From Gammaproteobacteria bacterium TMED78 (GTDB lineage: Bacteria; Pseudomonadota; Gammaproteobacteria; Steroidobacterales; Rariloculaceae), in contig NHEF01000010.1 of NCBI GenBank assembly GCA_002171615.1, positions 219,017 through 283,016 of the forward strand: a DNA stretch of 64,000 nt. The letters are read 5' to 3'. The position numbers and the translations under genes were made by a program. Shown here piece after piece: positions 1 through 6,827 of this stretch. Within the stretch, counting starts at the first letter, position 1; every line of letters begins with the position of its first letter. The notes under the pieces are model-generated. The model made no database searches. It saw nothing but the letters and a program-made list of their open reading frames with translations, and was not told the DNA's origin.

Positions 1-351
1 ACCCTAGAATGTATGGTTAACCTAGATGCTTACAATTCATTACCTGATGATCTTAAATCTATAATTAAAGTTGCTTGCCAAGCGGTAAATATGGATATGA
101 CAGCTGAATATAATGCTAGAAACTCAATTGCGCTAAAACAAATTATTGATGATAAAACTGTTGAGGTTATACCGTATCCAAAAGAAGTATTGAAAGAGTT
201 AAAATCTCTCAGTAGAGAAGTAATTAATAATCTAGCTAGCCGAGATCCCTTGGTAGCAAAGGTGTGGAGATCGTATGAAAATTTTCTTAATAATTCTCGG
301 CACTGGCAACAAATATCAGAACAAGCTTATATAGATACTACTGAGCTATAA
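1..351 (+). CDS. dctP: TRAP transporter substrate-binding protein (DctP family), 3' part only
   Basis: The reading frame is open to the left edge, so only the C-terminal 116 or so residues are present and the true start lies outside the window. The remnant matches the C-terminal helices of DctP-type periplasmic solute receptors: SLPDDLKSII, MTAEYNARN, then a tryptophan-containing tail (HWQQISEQAYID). Such proteins capture an organic acid in the periplasm and deliver it to the DctQM membrane subunits. DctQ and DctM genes are present in the window but about 11 kb away on the other strand, so pairing with them is only possible, not shown. The ligand cannot be read from this fragment. Confidence 0.8.
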   Translation, partial: TLECMVNLDAYNSLPDDLKSIIKVACQAVNMDMTAEYNARNSIALKQIIDDKTVEVIPYPKEVLKELKSLSREVINNLASRDPLVAKVWRSYENFLNNSRHWQQISEQAYIDTTEL

Positions 352-428
352 TCCTTCAATCCTTCTCTAAAATGTTTTAAAATACTCCACCGTATGCATT
401 AATTTCCTTAGTAGGAGTAAGAATAAAA

Positions 429-878
429 ATGAGAAAAATTTTCGCCATATTGATTCTGGCAGGTAGTTTTCTGGGTCAAAATTCATGGGCCCAAGACTGT
501 AATCAAGTCATAGAAGGAAACGATCTACTTCAATTTAATTTATCAGAAATAACTGTAAGCTCCTCCTGTGAGGAAGTTACTATCACTCTAAAACATGTTG
601 GAGCATTACCTGCTAATGTTATGGGTCATAACTGGGTCTTAACAAAGACTACAGATTATATGCCCGTAGCATCAGCTGGACAGGCATTTGGCCCTCCAGG
701 ATATCTTGATACTAGTGATGAAAGAATAATTGGTGCCACCCCAGGCATGATAGGGGGGGGTGAAGAAGCATCTATTACTTTTAATTTAACTAGTTTAGAA
801 GTTGGCGGGGATTATACATTCTTTTGTTCCTTTCCTGGCCACTATGTACTAATGAATGGAAAGTTCATTATTCAATAA
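429..878 (+). CDS. azu: Azurin, periplasmic type-1 blue copper protein
   Basis: A 149-residue precursor with a clear signal peptide cut after about residue 21 (NSWA, then QDC). The copper ligands are His67, Cys133, His138 and Met142 of the precursor. Subtracting 21 gives 46, 112, 117 and 121, exactly the ligand numbering of classical azurins, and the Cys3/Cys26-type disulfide partners also appear near the mature N-terminus. Azurins shuttle single electrons in the periplasm. The gene sits 52 bases before the cytochrome oxidase operon on the same strand, which makes it a plausible electron donor to that oxidase (inference). A run of eight G residues lies within the gene, upstream of three of the four ligands. 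Confidence 0.95.
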   Translation: MRKIFAILILAGSFLGQNSWAQDCNQVIEGNDLLQFNLSEITVSSSCEEVTITLKHVGALPANVMGHNWVLTKTTDYMPVASAGQAFGPPGYLDTSDERIIGATPGMIGGGEEASITFNLTSLEVGGDYTFFCSFPGHYVLMNGKFIIQ

Positions 879-930
879 CTTGAGTTGACCTAATGAAGTA
901 TTTATTTTTTATAAAGAGGTTTAAAATATT

Positions 931-2292
931 ATGGCTATAGCTATTGCTCTTATACTTTTAGTTGTCTGGTCTTTGTTTTTTCATTTTGCGAGTCCTTGGT
1001 ATTTAACTCCAATAGCTTCTAATTGGGGAATGATTGATACAACAATAGATATAACATTTGTTGTAACAGGGATAGTTTTTGTAGCTGTAAACCTTTTCAT
1101 GGCCTATTGTATAATTAAGTTTAGGCACAAAAAAGGGAAGCAACAAAAAGCAGAATATGAACCAGAAAATACTAAACTTGAAGTTTGGCTGACCGTTATA
1201 ACTACCATAGGTATTGCTGCAATGCTAGCCCCGGGGCTTATAGTATGGAATGATTTTGTCAATCCCCCTCAAGATGCAGTTGAGGTAGAAGTAGTTGGTC
1301 AACAATGGCACTGGAGTTTCAGATTACCAGGGGAAGATGGTCAATTAGGAAATGTAGATGTTAGATATATGTCAAAGTCTAATCCTTTTGGAATAGACTC
1401 AGAAGATCCAGCTGGTCTTGACGATATCTTGATTGGAGACTCATCAACACTTCATCTACCTATCAATCAACCTACAAAAGTCTTACTTAGATCTAAAGAC
1501 GTATTACATGATTTTGCTGTGCCACAATTTAGAATTAAAATGGATCTTGTTCCAGGAATGGTTACATACGCTTGGTTTACTCCAACAAAAACTGGTACTT
1601 ATGATATTTTATGTGAAGAATTATGTGGAATCTCTCATCATGCTATGAGAGGAAAAGTTATAGTAGATGAGCCAAGTGATTATCAAACATGGCTTCAAGA
1701 ACAAGTTACTTTTGCTGACCTTCAAAACAGGCCTAAAGGAGACCCTGAACTAGGTAAAACTAACTTCGCAATCTGTGCTGCATGCCATGGTCAAAATGGT
1801 GAAGGGATGCAGGTTCTAAATGCTCCTAAATTGACTGGTCAGGAACCACTTTACTTAAAGCGTCAACTACAATATTGGAAAAAAGGCATAAGAGGAGCCT
1901 CTGAGGGAGATATTTACGGAGCTACTATGACTCCATTAATGGTCACTCTCCCTGATCAAGCTTCTATTGATAATGTAGTTGCATATATTGAGAGCCTTCC
2001 TTCTGAACCAGCGGAAAAAACTATCTCAGGTGATATATCTACAGGAAGATATATTTATTCTACCTGCTCGGCCTGTCATGGAGCAGACGGAAAGGGAATT
2101 TGGTCAATGAATGCTCCAGCTTTAGCAGATATGACAGATTGGTATTTAGCCAGACAACTAAAGAACTATAAGGATGGTATTAGGGGGAAACATCCTGGAG
2201 ATCCTTATGGCTATCAAATGAATATGATGGTAGATATTTTACCAGACGAGAAAGCTATAAACGATGTTATTGCTTATATTAATACACTTTAA
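931..2292 (+). CDS. coxB: Cytochrome c oxidase subunit II with two fused cytochrome c domains (ccaa3 type)
   Basis: At 453 residues this is much longer than a plain subunit II. It begins with hydrophobic segments near residues 1-20, 38-60 and 84-107, followed by the cupredoxin domain. The CuA site is complete: His193, Cys228, Cys232, His236 and Met239 (CEELCGISHHAM). Two class I cytochrome c domains follow, with heme motifs CAACH at 282-286 and CSACH at 379-383. The protein should accept electrons from periplasmic donors through its own hemes to CuA and then subunit I. It is the first gene of the oxidase operon, 29 bases before coxA, with azurin just upstream. Di-heme fusions of subunit II are known but uncommon compared with the mono-heme caa3 type. 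Confidence 0.96.
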   Translation: MAIAIALILLVVWSLFFHFASPWYLTPIASNWGMIDTTIDITFVVTGIVFVAVNLFMAYCIIKFRHKKGKQQKAEYEPENTKLEVWLTVITTIGIAAMLAPGLIVWNDFVNPPQDAVEVEVVGQQWHWSFRLPGEDGQLGNVDVRYMSKSNPFGIDSEDPAGLDDILIGDSSTLHLPINQPTKVLLRSKDVLHDFAVPQFRIKMDLVPGMVTYAWFTPTKTGTYDILCEELCGISHHAMRGKVIVDEPSDYQTWLQEQVTFADLQNRPKGDPELGKTNFAICAACHGQNGEGMQVLNAPKLTGQEPLYLKRQLQYWKKGIRGASEGDIYGATMTPLMVTLPDQASIDNVVAYIESLPSEPAEKTISGDISTGRYIYSTCSACHGADGKGIWSMNAPALADMTDWYLARQLKNYKDGIRGKHPGDPYGYQMNMMVDILPDEKAINDVIAYINTL

Positions 2293-2321
2293 ATTTTTTA
2301 GAGATTATAGGGAGAGTTCTA

Positions 2322-4088
2322 ATGGCTTACGTATCAATAGCTGACAAAGATCATGAGCAGCACATGCATGATCCCCAATCATTTATAACAAAATATATTT
2401 GGAGCCAAGATCATAAAGTTATAGCGATACAGTATGCACTAGTAGCTATTTTTGTTGGTCTGATTGCTATGGGGCTTTCTGTAATGATGAGGCTTCAATT
2501 AGGCTTTCCAGAATGGGCAACATTTATTACCCCTGAAGAATACTATCAATACGTTACTATGCATGGAATGATTATGGTTATATACCTCTTGACTGCTCTC
2601 TTCCTAGGTGGTTTTGGTAATTACCTTATTCCTCTCCAGCTAGGTGCTAGAGATATGGTTTTTCCATATATGAATATGTTAAGTTTCTGGGTATATCTTC
2701 TATCAGTCATCGTTCTCCTTATAAGCTTTTTTATACCTGATGGACCAACAGGAGCTGGATGGACTCTCTATCCTCCACAAGCAATTTCTGAAGGTACTCC
2801 GGGAGATGGTGGAGGTATTGTATTCATGCTTGCATCACTCTCATTATTTATAGTTGCATTTACAATGGGAGGGCTTAACTATGTTACTACTGTTCTTCAG
2901 GCAAGAACTCGTGGTATGACATTAATGAGGATGCCTCTTTCTATTTGGGGTATATTCGTTGCAACTATTTTAGGCTTACTAGCATTCCCAGCATTGCTTG
3001 TTGCTGCAATCATGATGTTATTAGATAGGGTGATTGGCACTAGCTTCTTTATGCCTGCCATGCTGACTCTAGGAGAAACCTCAGAATTTTCAGGAGGTAG
3101 TCCTATTTTATTCCAACATTTATTTTGGTTCTTTGGGCACCCAGAAGTTTATATAGTAGCCTTACCTGCATTTGGGATGGTTTCAGATGTTCTCGCAACA
3201 CATGCAAGAAAAAATATATTCGGCTATAGGATGATGGTATGGGCCATAGTGGGAATTGGTGCACTAAGTTTTGTCGTATGGGCGCATCATATGTATGTTA
3301 GTGGTATGAATCCATATTTTGGCTTCTTCTTTGCAACTACTACATTAATCATAGCTGTCCCGACGGCTCTGAAAGTCTATAACTGGGTTCTGACACTTTG
3401 GAAAGGAGACCTTAGACTTACAGTCCCAATGCTTTTCGCTATTGGATTTATTTTTACTTTTACTCATGGAGGTCTAACAGGTTTATTCTTAGGTAACGTT
3501 ACTGTTGATTTGCCATTATCGGACACCTACTTCGTAGTTGGACACTTCCATATGGTAATGGGTGTCTCACCAGTTTTAGTTCTTTTTGCTGCAATATATC
3601 ATTGGTACCCAAAAATAACTGGAAGGATGTTTAATAATACACTCGGAACAATACATTTCTGGTTTACGCTCTTAGGTACTTACGCAATTTATCTTCCAAT
3701 GCATTATATTGGCTTCTTAGGAGTACCCAGAAGATATTACGCTAATGGCACAATGGATATTGTTGATGAGTCAGTACAACTGCAAAATGCAGGTATGTCA
3801 GTAGCAGCGATAATTGTAGCTTTAACTCAGCTTATCTTTTTATTCAATATGATTTGGAGCCTGAAGTACGGAAAAAAAGCTCCTGGTAACCCTTGGGGAG
3901 GAACAACTTTAGAATGGCAAACGCCTCAAACTCCTGCAGCTCATGGTAACTGGGGAGAAAATTTACCAGAAGTTCATAGATGGGCTTATGATTTTAGCGT
4001 TCCAGGTGCAGAAAAAGATTTTACCCCGCAAAATGAACCAGCATCTGACGGAGTTCCAGTAGGTAGAGATCATGGGGTAAATCACTAG
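2322..4088 (+). CDS. coxA: Cytochrome c oxidase subunit I (aa3 type, A1 family)
   Basis: This 588-residue integral membrane protein is the catalytic heme-copper subunit. Visible hallmarks are the low-spin heme histidine in MHGMIMVIYLL, the CuB histidine and cross-linking tyrosine in FGHPEVYIVALPAFG (whose glutamate marks the A1 proton-pump family), the CuB histidine pair in WAHHMYVSGM, and the heme ligands in VVGHFHMVMG. The segment before the last ligands (THGGLTGLFLGN) is also canonical. It reduces O2 to water and pumps protons. A good AGGGAG-like site precedes the ATG. The stop codon shares one base with the GTG start of the next gene, so the two are translationally linked. Confidence 0.98.
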   Translation: MAYVSIADKDHEQHMHDPQSFITKYIWSQDHKVIAIQYALVAIFVGLIAMGLSVMMRLQLGFPEWATFITPEEYYQYVTMHGMIMVIYLLTALFLGGFGNYLIPLQLGARDMVFPYMNMLSFWVYLLSVIVLLISFFIPDGPTGAGWTLYPPQAISEGTPGDGGGIVFMLASLSLFIVAFTMGGLNYVTTVLQARTRGMTLMRMPLSIWGIFVATILGLLAFPALLVAAIMMLLDRVIGTSFFMPAMLTLGETSEFSGGSPILFQHLFWFFGHPEVYIVALPAFGMVSDVLATHARKNIFGYRMMVWAIVGIGALSFVVWAHHMYVSGMNPYFGFFFATTTLIIAVPTALKVYNWVLTLWKGDLRLTVPMLFAIGFIFTFTHGGLTGLFLGNVTVDLPLSDTYFVVGHFHMVMGVSPVLVLFAAIYHWYPKITGRMFNNTLGTIHFWFTLLGTYAIYLPMHYIGFLGVPRRYYANGTMDIVDESVQLQNAGMSVAAIIVALTQLIFLFNMIWSLKYGKKAPGNPWGGTTLEWQTPQTPAAHGNWGENLPEVHRWAYDFSVPGAEKDFTPQNEPASDGVPVGRDHGVNH

Positions 4089-4762
4089 TGAACATAACTT
4101 TACTATTTGTAGCTTTAGCGGCTGCAATAATACTTTGGTTTTTTGTCATAAGAAGGTTAAGAGCTAAGCCTTGGACTACCGAGGGAATATTAGAGCGAAA
4201 TAATATAACCTCATTACCAGCTGAAAAGGTTGGTCTCTGGGCTTTCCTAGCAGTTGTAACAAGTCTATTTTCTTTATTTTTCATTATGTATGCAGAAAGA
4301 TCTGGGTATCCTGACTGGAGGCCCTTACCTGATCCTTCAATTTTATGGGTAAATACTTTTTTTCTTATTATGGCTAGTATCTGTTATCAACTCTCCAGAA
4401 ACCTTTTAAATAGTAAGAATTATAAATATATGAAAATAAGTTTATATTTAGGTGGAATTTTTACTATCTTTTTTATTCTTGGACAGATCTCAGCATGGCA
4501 AATGGCATATTCATCAGGATTCTTTTTTGCTACTAATCCAGCTAATACATTTTTTTATCTTATCACTGGCTTGCATGGCCTACATATTTTGGGTGGGCTA
4601 TTTGTATGGATAAAAACAGCTTTAAAGGTATGGAATGGTTTAGAATATAATAATTTAAATCAGATCGCTGGTATCAGATTAAGTATACAGCTCTGCTCAT
4701 TCTATTGGCATTATCTTTTACTTTTATGGTTAGTGCTTTTTTATCTCTTATCTACAACTTAA
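4088..4762 (+). CDS. Divergent cytochrome c oxidase subunit III paralogue
   Basis: A 224-residue membrane protein with about seven hydrophobic segments and subunit III signatures: GLHGLHILGG, then YWHYLLLLWLVLF near the C-terminus. It starts with GTG overlapping the coxA stop by one base. Compared with the second subunit III immediately downstream, the conserved glutamate of the QAFEW motif is replaced: this copy reads GQISAW, with alanine at that position, and the aspartate after the YWHF motif is also lost. It probably is a structural partner or specialised paralogue rather than a redundant copy. A NorE/CyoC-like relative is an alternative family name. The operon position makes a role in the oxidase complex very likely. 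Confidence 0.85.
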   Translation: MNITLLFVALAAAIILWFFVIRRLRAKPWTTEGILERNNITSLPAEKVGLWAFLAVVTSLFSLFFIMYAERSGYPDWRPLPDPSILWVNTFFLIMASICYQLSRNLLNSKNYKYMKISLYLGGIFTIFFILGQISAWQMAYSSGFFFATNPANTFFYLITGLHGLHILGGLFVWIKTALKVWNGLEYNNLNQIAGIRLSIQLCSFYWHYLLLLWLVLFYLLSTT

Positions 4763-4775
4763 AGGAACTCATATA

Positions 4776-5462
4776 ATGTCTCAAGACTCTACAATAAGTT
4801 CAGAATTGTCCCATGCCGATGGTATGAAAGGGTTTGTTAAGGATTGGTCTTCAGATAAACAAACTTTTCACGTGCCTTGGGGTAAGGCAATGATGTGGAT
4901 CTTCCTCTTAAGTGATACATTTATATTTACTTGTTTTTTAACTGGATATTTAAACGTTAGAGCCTCAACAAGAGTTGAATGGCCCAATCCTAGTGAAGTA
5001 TTTGCCTTGTCTTTTGGAGGAGATCCTATTCCTCTAATACTTATTGCTATAATGACTTTTATTTTAATTACTAGCAGTGGCACTATGGCTATGGCAGTAA
5101 ATATGGGGTATAGGAAAGATCGTGCTAAAACTGCATCCTTGATGCTTATCACAGCTGCTTTTGGAGCCATGTTTGTTGGTATGCAAGCATTCGAATGGAC
5201 AAAATTGATCATTGACGAAGGTGTTAGGCCCTGGAGCAATCCTTTTGGGGCACCTCAATTTGGAGCAATATTCTTCATGATTACGGGATTTCATGGCATG
5301 CATGTATCTATAGGGGTTATTTATCTTGTAGTTGTAGCTATGAAAGTACTTCGAGGTGATTATGAAAAACGTGGTTATGAAATCGTAGAAATAACTGGGC
5401 TATATTGGCACTTTGTTGATCTAGTTTGGGTATTTATCTTTGCTTTTTTCTATCTTTGGTGA
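4776..5462 (+). CDS. coxC: Cytochrome c oxidase subunit III
   Basis: A 228-residue subunit III with the usual features: WIFLLSDTFIFTCF in the early helices, the conserved glutamate in GMQAFEW, the GFHGMHVSIGV helix, and the closing YWHFVDLVWVFIF motif. Family knowledge assigns it to stabilising subunit I turnover and supplying protons or lipid to the D-channel side. It starts with ATG 13 bases after the divergent subunit III and lies 11 bases before the subunit IV gene, so it is clearly part of the same operon. This is the canonical copy of the two tandem subunit III genes. Confidence 0.95.
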   Translation: MSQDSTISSELSHADGMKGFVKDWSSDKQTFHVPWGKAMMWIFLLSDTFIFTCFLTGYLNVRASTRVEWPNPSEVFALSFGGDPIPLILIAIMTFILITSSGTMAMAVNMGYRKDRAKTASLMLITAAFGAMFVGMQAFEWTKLIIDEGVRPWSNPFGAPQFGAIFFMITGFHGMHVSIGVIYLVVVAMKVLRGDYEKRGYEIVEITGLYWHFVDLVWVFIFAFFYLW

Positions 5463-5473
5463 GGAATTTTTAA

Positions 5474-5818
5474 ATGGCAGGAAAAGAAGGACAACAACAT
5501 CCCCTCTCAGTATATTTTTGGGTCTGGGGTCTTTTATTTGTAATAAGCGCTCTATCATATTGGGTTGACTATGCTGGCTTTCAAGGATACTTGAGATGGA
5601 CCTTAATACTTATTTTTATGTTTCTTAAAGCAGGCCTTATTATTGCTATTTTCATGCATATGATATGGGAAAGATTAGCCCTTGCATTGGCAATACTTGG
5701 GCCGCCAATTGTTTTACTAGTTTTGATTGCCCTAATGGCTATAGAGGGTGATTATACAGAAATTACAAGACTAATTTATTTCGGTGAGGACACTACCGAA
5801 TTTTTAGGACATCATTAA
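5474..5818 (+). CDS. coxD: Cytochrome c oxidase subunit IV, prokaryotic type
   Basis: A small protein of 114 residues with three hydrophobic segments (about residues 9-27, 38-62 and 70-91). The central segment contains KAGLIIAIFMHMIWE, matching the prokaryotic subunit IV/CyoD-like family, in which a lysine and the HM pair in the second helix recur. It is an accessory subunit of heme-copper oxidases and has no redox centre. Position fourth or fifth in the oxidase operon supports the call. The symbol is by analogy only. Confidence 0.85.
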   Translation: MAGKEGQQHPLSVYFWVWGLLFVISALSYWVDYAGFQGYLRWTLILIFMFLKAGLIIAIFMHMIWERLALALAILGPPIVLLVLIALMAIEGDYTEITRLIYFGEDTTEFLGHH

Positions 5819-5835
5819 TTTAGGATTTAAATATT

Positions 5836-6090
5836 ATGATCATAAGCTTAATAATATTCTTTATTGCATTATTTTTATGGGGACTGGCCTGGTATTATCA
5901 GACAAGATTTGCTTTTGGCATATTGATAGGTCTTGGTATTGGCGCTTTTATAGCTCCATTCATAGGCCCTTTCGACCATATGGAGGACATCCCGGTATGG
6001 CTTCCTGCTATGCCACTTGTTAGCGTAGTAACAATACTCCTTATAATGGGCGTGATCGCCTGGTTTGTCCCAAACAAAAAAGATAAGTAA
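5836..6090 (+). CDS. Small membrane protein at the end of the oxidase operon, unknown function
   Basis: An 84-residue protein with three predicted hydrophobic stretches (roughly 1-20, 26-44 and 57-77), a short polar loop FDHMEDIP between them, and a lysine-rich C-terminus (PNKKDK). I do not recognise a named family. It follows the subunit IV gene by 17 bases on the same strand and precedes a convergent gene, so it is the last gene of the oxidase operon. It could be a small oxidase subunit or an assembly factor. Only the topology and context support it. Confidence 0.7.
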   Translation: MIISLIIFFIALFLWGLAWYYQTRFAFGILIGLGIGAFIAPFIGPFDHMEDIPVWLPAMPLVSVVTILLIMGVIAWFVPNKKDK

Positions 6091-6106
6091 CTAAGCTTTC
6101 AGTATT

Positions 6107-6748
6107 TTATAGCGGCTTAAGCTGAACCGTACCAAATCTGATGGTTCCACCATTACTTTGTAATGCAAATGGCCCATCCATATGTGTACTATCTTCTAAC
6201 TCAGCTGTTATATTTCCATTTAAAATGACTGTGATCTTTGATCCTTGGGCTATAATGTCATAGGTATTCCAATTACCCTCTGTCTCAGTCGTTATCAATG
6301 GAGCAACATATCTCATAATACTGCCAGTCCTATTTTCTGGATTAGCATTCTGATCATATATATTAATCTCGTAGCAGGTATCTGGACTTGCTCTTGTATT
6401 GTCTTCACACCTAATGAAAACTCCACTATTTGAGTCAATACCATTCCAGAAATCAACTCTTAAATGAAAATCGGTATACTCGCCCTTCGAGACTAGATAG
6501 CTCCCACTAGCATTATTAGACTCAACGTAACTATCAATAATAGCCCAGCCACCATCTCCTATTTCATTAAAACTATTCAAATCATAGCCATCAAATAGAA
6601 TTACCCAGCCTGGATCACTTAATAGAGAGGCCTGTGTTGTATTTGATGGCATTGTTTGATTATCTAAATCATTCAATTGTGTGCCATTATTTTGTTCCTG
6701 ACAGCCTAAAATAGCTAAAAATAGAAAGAAAAAATAGAGCTTGGACAT
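6107..6748 (-). CDS. Lipoprotein with a DUF1080 (3-keto-disaccharide hydrolase) domain
   Basis: The start at the ATG of MSKLYFF is preferred over a longer frame because an AGGAGG site lies eight bases upstream and because it yields a clean lipoprotein signal ending at Cys16 (LAILGC). The mature part is one DUF1080 beta-sandwich: WVILFDGYDLNSF, a central DFHLRVDFWN with GVFIRC, and the closing GPFALQSNGG and IRFGTVQLKPL. This fold resembles concanavalin-type lectins, and members act on 3-keto-glycosides or bind sugars. It should be anchored to a periplasmic or outer membrane face. It converges on the oxidase operon and diverges from the ThDP enzyme gene. Substrate is unknown. Confidence 0.85.
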   Translation of the reverse strand: MSKLYFFFLFLAILGCQEQNNGTQLNDLDNQTMPSNTTQASLLSDPGWVILFDGYDLNSFNEIGDGGWAIIDSYVESNNASGSYLVSKGEYTDFHLRVDFWNGIDSNSGVFIRCEDNTRASPDTCYEINIYDQNANPENRTGSIMRYVAPLITTETEGNWNTYDIIAQGSKITVILNGNITAELEDSTHMDGPFALQSNGGTIRFGTVQLKPL

Positions 6749-6827
6749 TGCTAAAGCCTCCTGTGGTATATAGAATTTGTTATAATATAATAATGCTAAT
6801 AAAAAAAATAACAACTAAGAATTTTTA

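Noticed and set aside
4021-4284. Minus-strand frame of 87 codons across the coxA/subunit III junction
   Set aside because: It overlaps two well-supported genes on the other strand and has no recognisable protein features.
4868-5303. Minus-strand frames opposite coxC
   Set aside because: They are antisense to a clear subunit III gene, and their translations show no domain.
6091-6106. Terminator hairpin between the oxidase operon and the convergent lipoprotein gene
   Set aside because: CTAAGC and GCTTAAG are only imperfectly complementary, and no clear U-run follows.
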